A stretch of DNA of 5,554 bases. Origin: Lachnospiraceae bacterium. GTDB lineage: Bacteria > Bacillota > Clostridia > Lachnospirales > Lachnospiraceae. The notes under the pieces are model-generated. The model saw only the letters and a list, made by a program, of their open reading frames with translations. It did not search any database and was not told the DNA's origin. The position numbers and the translations under genes were made by a program. The stretch is taken from positions 1 to 5,554 of the forward strand of contig JAFVAA010000057.1 in assembly GCA_017476305.1 (NCBI GenBank), given 5' to 3'. Positions 1 through 5,330 of this stretch are shown one piece after another (position 1 is the stretch's first letter; each line of letters begins with the position of its first letter).

Positions 1-333
1 AGTACCAGAATCAGACAGAATCAGAATAAGGCAAAGTTTGCTGATACGGGCATTGATCTGATGATTGATATGATGGTGAAGGAGGGAGCTAACCGGAGGG
101 GGCTTACTGCAAAGATCGCCGGAGGCGCGCAGATGTTCGCATTTTCAGGAAACAGCAGTATGCTTCATGTGGGTGCACAGAATGTTGAAGCGGTAAAGGC
201 AAAGTTAAAGGCTTTAGGGATTCCTATTTTAGCAGAGGATACCGGTTTGAATTACGGACGTACGGTGGAGTTTTATCCTGAAAATGGTAATTTTTTGATC
301 AAAGCAGTAGGAAAACCTGTGAAAACAATTTAA
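1..333 (+). CDS. cheD: CheD, chemoreceptor glutamine deamidase (partial, 5' end outside window)
   Basis: The reading frame is open from base 1 and ends at TAA 331-333, so about 110 C-terminal residues are visible and the N-terminus is missing. The translation carries the CheD family signature: ADTGID near the start, then KIAGGAQMF (about residues 38-46), a NVEAVKAKLKALGIPI helix and strand, and AEDTGLNYGRTVEF, followed by a short C-terminal beta strand. CheD deamidates specific glutamines of methyl-accepting chemotaxis proteins in the cytoplasm and, in Bacillus and Thermotoga, binds the CheY-P phosphatase CheC; this is family knowledge. The catalytic Cys and His lie in the N-terminal part that is not present here, so activity cannot be judged. 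The first in-frame ATG at 61 is not the true start, because conserved family sequence (FADTGID) precedes it. The gene sits 16 bp before the next ORF and two genes before sigD, the usual fla/che operon setting. Confidence 0.95.
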   Translation, partial: STRIRQNQNKAKFADTGIDLMIDMMVKEGANRRGLTAKIAGGAQMFAFSGNSSMLHVGAQNVEAVKAKLKALGIPILAEDTGLNYGRTVEFYPENGNFLIKAVGKPVKTI

Positions 334-349
334 TGTATGGGGTGTTAGT

Positions 350-646
350 ATGAAACTAGAATTTATACCAAAGGTCATTACATTGCTTGCCGGTGCGATT
401 GTCTGTATCATTACCATCATCAATGATATGGATACGGTGTATAGTTTGGAGTTAGTGCTGGCCACTCTGATTATTTTCAATATTATCGGGCAGATTGCAA
501 AGGTAATCATTCAAAAGGTGATTGGAGGAAATATGTTCGTGAAGCGTCATGATGGATCGGAGAGAAGTATTAAGATTTCAGAGACAAAAAAGGAAGATCA
601 GGGGAATACTGCTGCAGCTGCTGAACTGGGCGGAAATAATGAATAA
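350..646 (+). CDS. Small two-span membrane protein of unknown function between cheD and sigD
   Basis: I do not recognise this 98-residue protein. Two hydrophobic segments are visible, at about residues 5-25 (rich in I, L, V and A, ending IITII) and 32-54 (LELVLATLIIFNIIGQIAKV), separated by a short acidic turn (NDMD). They are followed by a polar tail of about 40 residues with a KRHDGSERSIKI stretch and an Ala/Glu/Asn-rich end. This suggests a hairpin in the cytoplasmic membrane with a hydrophilic tail; by the positive-inside rule (K8 and the K/R cluster after the second segment) both ends are probably cytoplasmic. The start is ATG 350 with GGGGTG (339-344) upstream. It lies 16 bp after cheD and 19 bp before sigD, so it is almost certainly co-transcribed and may have a motility or envelope role, by context only. 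The coding frame looks real: it is bounded by tightly spaced genes and has its own ribosome binding site. Confidence 0.8.
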   Translation: MKLEFIPKVITLLAGAIVCIITIINDMDTVYSLELVLATLIIFNIIGQIAKVIIQKVIGGNMFVKRHDGSERSIKISETKKEDQGNTAAAAELGGNNE

Positions 647-665
647 TTCGGAAGGGATGTTTTGA

Positions 666-1448
666 ATGGGTGAATTAAGCGAAAAGGAAAAGTTGGAATT
701 ATGGAATCGATATGAAACAGAACGAACACCGGAGCTTCGTGAAAAACTCATTGTAGCCTATGCAGGACTTGTGAAGATTGTGGCAGGACGTTTGGGGATG
801 TATCTGGGATATACGGTGGAGTTTGATGATTTGGTCGGGTATGGGATTTTTGGTCTCATTGATGCGATTGATAAGTTTGAACTGACAAAGGGTGTTAAGT
901 TTGAAACGTATGCGAGTCTCCGGATTCGTGGTTCCATTTTAGATCAGATCAGAAAGATGGACTGGATTCCAAGAACCCTGCGTCAAAAGCAGAAGAAACT
1001 GGAACAAGCCTCTAAAGCATTGGAAGCAGAGCTTGGGAGACCTGCTACAAATGAGGAGTTGGCTGAGAATTTAGAGGTTTCTTTAGATGAACTGGATGAG
1101 CTTTTGAATCAGACGCAGATTGCGAATCTGGTTTCCCTGGATGAATATTTGGAACAGGGAAGTGAAGTAAAAGCGGAGCTTGGAAATACTCCCAGATTTG
1201 AACAGCCGGAAATGGTCGTGGAAAGACAGGAGTTAAAGAAGATGTTGGCAGAAGCCATCAGCTCCCTGACGGAAAAGGAACAGCAGGTGATTTCTTTCTA
1301 TTATTTTGAGGAATTGACATTAAAGGAAATCAGCCGGGTGTTAGAGGTTTCAGAGTCCAGAGTTTCACAGCTTCATACAAAGGCGTTAAAGAAGATGCGC
1401 GAAAAGATTGGTACAGATGTGCCTTTGTTTGGTTTAGGAAATGTATGA
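666..1448 (+). CDS. sigD: Flagellar/motility RNA polymerase sigma factor, SigD/FliA/WhiG family
   Basis: Complete 260-residue sigma-28-type factor, of normal length for the family. It directs RNA polymerase to late flagellar, chemotaxis and often autolysin promoters. Region 2 covers about residues 24-100, with the core-binding DDLVGYGIFGLIDAIDKF (54-71) and the region 2.4 promoter-recognition helix (about 79-100, including YASLRIRGSILDQIRK and ending in DW). Region 3 begins at IPRTLRQK (101-108) and continues through the ELGRPATNEELAENL segment. Region 4 (about 205-247) holds the helix-turn-helix LTLKEISRVLEVSESRVSQL that contacts the -35 element. The start is ATG 666 with GAAGGG (651-656) nine bases upstream; a nearby in-frame ATG at 657 is followed at once by a stop (663-665), so it cannot serve. 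It is 19 bp after the small membrane gene and 44 bp before fapA. Gene order cheD then sigD matches the Bacillus and Clostridia fla/che operon. No FlgM-like anti-sigma factor is encoded in this window. Confidence 0.96.
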   Translation: MGELSEKEKLELWNRYETERTPELREKLIVAYAGLVKIVAGRLGMYLGYTVEFDDLVGYGIFGLIDAIDKFELTKGVKFETYASLRIRGSILDQIRKMDWIPRTLRQKQKKLEQASKALEAELGRPATNEELAENLEVSLDELDELLNQTQIANLVSLDEYLEQGSEVKAELGNTPRFEQPEMVVERQELKKMLAEAISSLTEKEQQVISFYYFEELTLKEISRVLEVSESRVSQLHTKALKKMREKIGTDVPLFGLGNV

Positions 1449-1492
1449 TATGATACGAGATTTCCTATACGTTAAAGGAAGTGAGGGATATC

Positions 1493-3100
1493 ATGAAAAG
1501 AAATGCATTTTTTCAGTTGATTCATAAAGAAGATGGAGTATATTTGAAGTCATATCCGGCAACGGATGGTGGAGATCCCGTTAAGATTGAAGATGTTATG
1601 AATTATTTGGATTTAAAACGCTTTGACAATGTAGACCTGGCAGATATCAAGAATTTTGTAGATGCTGCTTCCAAAGAAGTCAATGCAATGGTACGAATCA
1701 CGAAGAAGGATATTATTCCTGAAAAAGAGACGGTGGTGATTACGATTGATCCAAAACGATTGTATGCAAAGATTCGGCTGTATCCCAATTCGAGCAAAGG
1801 GGCGAGACTGACTTTTCAGGATGTCAAAATGCTTTTGCAACAGCAAAATGTGGTCTATGGCGTGATTGATAAAAATATAGAGATCATGCTAAAGGCAAGA
1901 TTATATTGTATGGATATTTTAGTGGCAAAGGCAACTCTGCCGGTTCATGGAAAGGATGCAGAGATTACCTATCATTTTAATGTGGAAAAAACGAATAAAC
2001 CGACGGTTGGTGAAAACGGTCAGGTGGATTTTCATAAATTGGACATGATTGAGGCTGTCCATGAAGGGCAGCTCTTAGCAACCTTAGTGCATGCAGACTT
2101 TGGAAAAGCCGGGAAGGATGTTACAGGAGCAGATATCAAACCCAAAAAAGTAACTGATAAAAAATTAAAACATGGGAAAAATATACATTTATCCGAGGAT
2201 GAACTGGAGATGTATTCTGATGTTTCCGGAAATGTTACTTTAGTTGCCGATACGGTATTTGTCTCAGACTGCTATGAGGTTCCGGCAGATGTGGGGCCAT
2301 CTACCGGGGATATAGAGTATGATGGAAGTGTAAAGATAAAGGGAAATGTGCTTACCGGCTATACTGTAAAAGCAAGCGGCGACATCCATGTCAGTGGTGC
2401 TGTCGAGGGAGCTACGCTGATTTCCGGTGGAAAGATCGTTCTTAATCGTGGGATTCAGGGAAAAGAACGCGGCGTGATGAAAGCGGAGGGAGATATCATC
2501 TCTAATTTCATAGAAAGTTCAAATGTTACTGCAGGTGGCAAGGTGATTACGGATGCGATCATGCATAGCACCGTAGTGGCGAAGGACAGCATTGTAGTGA
2601 ACGGGAAAAGAGGGATGATAGCCGGAGGCTCGATTCGTTCCACACAAAAGGTGGAGACAAAGATAGCCGGTTCAACGATGGGGACAACTACGGATATTGA
2701 GGTTGGATTTGATCCGGAGCTCTTAGACCGTTATCATGAGATTGAACGGAAAACCGAGGAAATGAGTGAAGAAAAGGAGATTATTTTACAGACGGTAGAA
2801 ACGTTAAAGAAACGATATAAGCTAAAGGGTTCTTTGGAGCCTGAAAAATTAGAGTCCTTGAAACAGAACTCAGAAAGATTGAAGGAAATTGATGCGGAAA
2901 TTGAAAGTATGACCGAGGAATATGATGAGATTGAAGAAAAGATGCAGGAATCAAAGAGCGTCGGAAAGATCATTGTCCATGATACTGCTTACACTGGTGT
3001 GAAGGTTACGATTTCCAATGTATCGAAATATCTTCATAGTGAGGTACAGCACAGTACCTTTGTCAGAGAAGGGGCAGAGATCAGGATTAAGGGAATTTAA
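1493..3100 (+). CDS. fapA: DUF342/FapA family protein (flagellar assembly protein A-like)
   Basis: Complete 535-residue protein of the DUF342/FapA family. From the N-terminus: a variable leader; the FapA N-terminal domain with RLYAKIRLYP and the TFQDVKMLLQQQNVVYGVI helix and strand (about residues 90-125); a segment with GQVDFHKLDMIEAVHEGQ and GKDVTGADIKPKK; then a Gly/Val-rich right-handed beta-helix (about 255-385) with family phrases such as GDIEYDGSVKIKGNV, SGDIHVSGAVEGA, HSTVVAKDSIVVNGKRG and IAGGSI; then a coiled coil rich in E and K (about 400-480); and a short C-terminal beta region ending IRIKGI. No signal peptide or membrane segment is seen, so it is probably cytoplasmic. In Vibrio, FapA is needed for flagellar assembly and links to sugar phosphotransferase signalling (family knowledge); here the role is inferred from the position after sigD. 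ATG 1493 is preferred over the in-frame GTG 1481 because GGAAGTGAGG (1477-1486) is well placed for ATG but overlaps the GTG. Confidence 0.9.
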   Translation: MKRNAFFQLIHKEDGVYLKSYPATDGGDPVKIEDVMNYLDLKRFDNVDLADIKNFVDAASKEVNAMVRITKKDIIPEKETVVITIDPKRLYAKIRLYPNSSKGARLTFQDVKMLLQQQNVVYGVIDKNIEIMLKARLYCMDILVAKATLPVHGKDAEITYHFNVEKTNKPTVGENGQVDFHKLDMIEAVHEGQLLATLVHADFGKAGKDVTGADIKPKKVTDKKLKHGKNIHLSEDELEMYSDVSGNVTLVADTVFVSDCYEVPADVGPSTGDIEYDGSVKIKGNVLTGYTVKASGDIHVSGAVEGATLISGGKIVLNRGIQGKERGVMKAEGDIISNFIESSNVTAGGKVITDAIMHSTVVAKDSIVVNGKRGMIAGGSIRSTQKVETKIAGSTMGTTTDIEVGFDPELLDRYHEIERKTEEMSEEKEIILQTVETLKKRYKLKGSLEPEKLESLKQNSERLKEIDAEIESMTEEYDEIEEKMQESKSVGKIIVHDTAYTGVKVTISNVSKYLHSEVQHSTFVREGAEIRIKGI

Positions 3101-3134
3101 AGCTTTTTCCCGGAAGGACAGAATTTTTGTAGAA

Positions 3135-3170
3135 CAGGCATCAGGTTTCCTGTCATAGACCTGATACCTG
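3135..3170 (+). promoter_or_regulatory. Imperfect 12-bp inverted repeat (stem-loop) upstream of the small charged ORF
   Basis: Left arm CAGGCATCAGGT (3135-3146) and right arm ACCTGATACCTG (3159-3170) pair at 11 of 12 positions, with a C/A mismatch at 3139/3166 and a 12-base loop. It lies in the 87-bp gap after fapA, and the GGAGG ribosome binding site of the next gene (3176-3180) starts five bases after the stem. No T-run follows, so it is not a normal intrinsic terminator. It could be a transcript-processing or stabilising structure, a translation-modulating hairpin, or a protein-binding operator; the sequence alone does not decide between these. Confidence 0.5.
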
Positions 3171-3187
3171 AGAATGGAGGAATGCAT

Positions 3188-3517
3188 ATGTCTTTAACGA
3201 TTGATTATGTAACAATGCCGCCAAAATCTCAGGAAGCATCTCAGATACAGGTAAATGAGATCAACCGGCTGAACCAGGAAAACCAGCAGATGTTTACGGA
3301 ATTTCAGGATATGGTACAGCAGAATCAGGAAAAGACGATCAGGCGCAGAGAAGCTGAGAACGAAGAACTGAAAAATGAAGAGGAGAAAAGAAAACGCCAG
3401 AAAAAGAAAAAGAAGTCTGCATCTTCTGATAAGAAAGAAGAAAAGGGCTCCGAAGAAAAGAATTCCACGGGAGTGAGCAAAGGAATGGAAAATCCTCATT
3501 TTGATATGAGGATTTAG
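3188..3517 (+). CDS. Small highly charged protein of unknown function (Gln/Glu/Lys-rich)
   Basis: I do not recognise a named family. The 109-residue product starts MSLTIDYVTMPPKSQEA, continues with a probable amphipathic helix rich in Gln, Asn and Glu (about residues 18-50), then a strongly charged Glu/Arg/Lys stretch with a run of five lysines, then a Ser/Lys/Glu low-complexity segment, and ends in a less charged NPHFDMRI tail. There is no membrane segment or signal peptide. The pattern of a defined N-terminus, disordered charged middle and defined C-terminal tail suggests a small adaptor whose two ends are the conserved parts; that is inference. ATG 3188 is chosen because GGAGG (3176-3180) is seven bases upstream; the in-frame ATG 3182 leaves only one base of spacing. 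The gene is preceded by one stem-loop and another overlaps its stop codon. Position between fapA and a SwrB-like gene suggests a motility link. Confidence 0.75.
   Translation: MSLTIDYVTMPPKSQEASQIQVNEINRLNQENQQMFTEFQDMVQQNQEKTIRRREAENEELKNEEEKRKRQKKKKKSASSDKKEEKGSEEKNSTGVSKGMENPHFDMRI
3490..3515 (+). terminator. Possible weak terminator or attenuator hairpin overlapping the stop codon
   Basis: AAATCCTCAT (3490-3499) and ATGAGGATTT (3506-3515) form a perfect 10-bp inverted repeat with a six-base loop. The right arm ends on the first base of the TAG stop (3515-3517). A T-rich stretch follows (CTTGCTTTTTG, 3519-3529), but the run of five T begins about eight bases after the stem, and the stem has only four G/C pairs, so termination would be weak. 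It could reduce rather than stop transcription into the next gene, or protect the 3' end of an upstream transcript. The palindrome also encodes the last residues of the protein, so chance or protein constraint is an alternative. Confidence 0.35.
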
Positions 3518-3560
3518 TCTTGCTTTTTGATAATAACTTTTTTAATGGAGGAAAAGAAAA

Positions 3561-4646
3561 ATGATAGTATTGGAAATTGCAATGCTTCTGGTAGGAGTTC
3601 TTGCAGTTGTCTATAGTGTTCGTTTGTCAGAAAAGAATAAGGGGACAGAAACACTAAAGGAACGGGTTGAATTTATGGAATATTCAGATTTTCCGGAAAA
3701 GGAGTGGATGGAAAAGATTGATAAGCTGAGGGAAAAGGCAGAGGATGTTTATAATGAAATAGATGACAAACTCAGCAAGCTGTCAAATGAAAAAATCATG
3801 GGCATGAATGAATATTCAGATCAGGTTTTGGATAAAATTGAGAAAAATCATGGAGAAGTGGTTTTTTTGTATGACAGGATGAATGAGAAGCAGGCAGAAA
3901 TCCAAAAGACAGTGGAAGAGGTCGATACGATCAGAGCCAGTTTGAAGGATGATACCGAAAAAGAGTTCCAAAAGCTGATTGAAAAGGAGGAAACTTTGGA
4001 TCAGATGAAACAGGATATCGAAATGGAAGCATTAGAGATTCAGAGTAAGCAGAAAGAAATTAAGGAGAGTCAGAAAGAGATTAAGGAAAGCCAGAAAGAA
4101 ATCGAGGAGAGTCAGAAAAAAATAGAAGAAAGTCAAAGGGATATGGAAGAAAAGCAGCGTCATATGGGCGATTTTGCTACGGATGACCTTCTTTCGGAAA
4201 TTTCAGAGAGTTTGAAGTCTGAAACGACAGCTTCTGAGGTTGAGGGAGAGGTTTCCGGGAAAGATGATTTGGAAAAAGAAAATTCTGTGACAGAGGAAGA
4301 GCCTTCTGTGGAAGGAGAGAAGAAAACAGGATTAGAGTTAGCAAAACAGAGTGCTGCAGCAAAGAAAGAACGAGAAAAAGAGAACATGTCGGCGTCTGAT
4401 GTAATTGATGCTGAGATTAAAAGGATTGAAGAGGAAGAAGAGCAGGAGCAGAAGGAAAAAAGAGAAGAGGAAATGTTTTCGGATTCTGGTTACCGTCCTC
4501 TTTCCGAGCAGGAGGAACCCAAAAATCATAATGATGAGATCATTGACTTATATAAGAAGGGGCGTTCTGTGATTGAAATCTCTAAAATGCTTTCTTTGGG
4601 GCAGGGCGAGGTGAAATTTGTGATTGACCTGTATAATGCACGATAA
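3561..4646 (+). CDS. Membrane-anchored coiled-coil protein with DUF6115-like C-terminus (SwrB-like position)
   Basis: The 361-residue product has one N-terminal membrane segment (about residues 2-20, IVLEIAMLLVGVLAVVYSV) with RLSEKNK after it, so the bulk should be cytoplasmic. A long coiled coil follows (about 45-205), including tandem heptads at 164-204. An acidic, low-complexity linker (about 205-325) contains the helical, alanine-rich LAKQSAAAKKEREKE and a Glu-rich run. The last 36 residues (326-361) read DEIIDLYKKGRSVIEISKML and onward to the end, a small helix-turn-helix-like fold resembling the DUF6115 C-terminal domain. In Bacillus subtilis swrB follows sigD; SwrB is a single-pass protein that promotes flagellar basal body and export apparatus maturation. 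Architecture and position suggest a functional counterpart, but this protein appears roughly twice as long and sequence homology is not proven. GGAGG (3547-3551) lies nine bases before ATG 3561. Confidence 0.85.
   Translation: MIVLEIAMLLVGVLAVVYSVRLSEKNKGTETLKERVEFMEYSDFPEKEWMEKIDKLREKAEDVYNEIDDKLSKLSNEKIMGMNEYSDQVLDKIEKNHGEVVFLYDRMNEKQAEIQKTVEEVDTIRASLKDDTEKEFQKLIEKEETLDQMKQDIEMEALEIQSKQKEIKESQKEIKESQKEIEESQKKIEESQRDMEEKQRHMGDFATDDLLSEISESLKSETTASEVEGEVSGKDDLEKENSVTEEEPSVEGEKKTGLELAKQSAAAKKEREKENMSASDVIDAEIKRIEEEEEQEQKEKREEEMFSDSGYRPLSEQEEPKNHNDEIIDLYKKGRSVIEISKMLSLGQGEVKFVIDLYNAR
4050..4172 (+). repeat. Tandem imperfect 21-bp repeats encoding coiled-coil heptads
   Basis: Six consecutive units inside the coiled coil of the SwrB-like gene: QKEIKES, QKEIKES, QKEIEES, QKKIEES, QRDMEEK and a shortened QRHMGD. 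The first four units are near-identical at DNA level (pattern CAGAAAGAAATTAAGGAGAGT, with changes mostly synonymous), and the fifth and sixth have diverged. Each unit is exactly one heptad, so unit gain or loss would lengthen or shorten the coil by one heptad without changing its register. Confidence 0.85.
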
Positions 4647-4687
4647 TGGTTATTTAGATTTCGTTTTAGAGAAAGGGACAAAAGGAT

Positions 4688-5311
4688 ATGGATAGAAAAT
4701 CTTTTTTTCGGGGATTTGGAATCGGTGTGATTTTTGCTTCTTTGATTTTAGGGATTTCTTTTGTGGTAAGGACATCCGATTCTTTTACGAAGCAAAGGGC
4801 ATTGGAGCTTGGAATGATCTATGAGAGTAATGGAGATGCAAAAACTGTTCTTTCCGAGAATGCAGGAGGAGATACAAAGTCTGCTGAAGAGCTGGCGGCC
4901 TCTGTGGAGGACAAGGAAGAGACGGAAGAGGGAACATCTGAAAACTCGGAGGGTACAGAGGAAAAGGAAACGAAGACTTCAGAGAAGAAATCAGAAAAGA
5001 AAAAGAAAACGGGGTCTTCTTCTGATTCGAAACAATCTTCTTCCGATGATGCTGCGATTGACATGAAAAAGGAAAAAGAGAAAATGGAAAAAAGTGTACG
5101 CTCTGAGGAACAGAAGCTTACAATCAATGCCGGAGAGTGGTCTACTGCCGTTAGCAAGAAACTGCAGGATATGGGAATCATCAAGGATGCTGCAGATTTT
5201 GACAAATGGCTGGATAAAAACGGTTACAGTTCATCGATTTCTGCTGGAACCTACCAGGTTTCAAAGAATGATACCTATCTTGAGCTGGCAAGGAAGATCA
5301 CCAAAAAATAG
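4688..5311 (+). CDS. Membrane-anchored YceG/MltG-like protein lacking the transglycosylase domain
   Basis: The 207-residue product begins MDRKSFFRGFGIGVIFASLI, a basic N-terminus followed by one membrane segment (about residues 8-27), so the rest is probably outside the membrane. RALELGMIYE (37-46) follows, then about 95 residues of Glu/Ser/Lys/Thr-rich low-complexity linker (about 47-140). The C-terminal 65 residues contain LTINAGEWSTAVSKKLQDMG, then IIKDAADFDKWL and ISAGTYQVSKNDTYLELARKI. These match the pattern of the small LysM-like N-terminal subdomain of MltG/YceG (I-P-G-x-S-x-x-I-x-x-L, G-I-I, then G-T-Y-x-L). MltG itself is an endolytic peptidoglycan transglycosylase, but the catalytic domain with its glutamate is wholly absent, so enzymatic activity is not expected. 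It may bind peptidoglycan or act as a scaffold (inference). The start ATG 4688 has GAAAGGG (4671-4677) ten bases upstream. It lies 41 bp after the SwrB-like gene. Confidence 0.8.
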   Translation: MDRKSFFRGFGIGVIFASLILGISFVVRTSDSFTKQRALELGMIYESNGDAKTVLSENAGGDTKSAEELAASVEDKEETEEGTSENSEGTEEKETKTSEKKSEKKKKTGSSSDSKQSSSDDAAIDMKKEKEKMEKSVRSEEQKLTINAGEWSTAVSKKLQDMGIIKDAADFDKWLDKNGYSSSISAGTYQVSKNDTYLELARKITKK

Positions 5312-5330
5312 TGAGTGAGTGTGAGAAAAG

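Noticed and set aside
229..510. 93-residue minus-strand open frame
   Set aside because: It lies antisense to the conserved end of cheD and the next gene, and its translation shows no family features.
1481..1492. GTG start giving a 539-residue FapA
   Set aside because: The Shine-Dalgarno sequence overlaps or abuts this GTG but is well spaced for ATG 1493.
2246..2253. GCCGATAC, close to the SigD -10 consensus GCCGATAT
   Set aside because: It lies inside fapA, and no TAAA-like -35 element is found about 15 bases upstream.
3101..3134. TTCCCGGAA palindrome and T-rich bases after fapA as a terminator
   Set aside because: Four-base arms with a one-base loop cannot form a stable hairpin, and the T-run lies ten bases away.
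3182..3187. ATG 3182 as start of the small charged ORF
   Set aside because: GGAGG ends only one base before it; the in-frame ATG at 3188 has a normal seven-base spacing.
3194..3499. 101-residue minus-strand open frame, Phe/Leu-rich and membrane-like
   Set aside because: Antisense of a purine-rich coding region always reads as Phe/Leu/Ser; no convincing ribosome binding site or neighbour supports it.
4632..4637. TATAAT, a perfect -10 hexamer near the end of the SwrB-like gene
   Set aside because: No -35 element at the right distance; the TTGACC nearby (4624-4629) is only two bases upstream. The bases encode the conserved-looking DLYNA tail.
4821..5066. Arg/Lys-rich + strand open frame overlapping the MltG-like gene, and a similar one at 5094-5318
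   Set aside because: Frame-shifted shadows of a low-complexity coding region; the in-frame protein has a membrane segment and a recognisable C-terminal domain, these do not.
4819..5205. 128-residue minus-strand open frame, Ser/Phe-rich
   Set aside because: It is the antisense shadow of the Lys/Glu/Ser-rich linker of the MltG-like gene; composition is explained by the complement of AAA, GAA and TCT codons, and no family pattern is seen.
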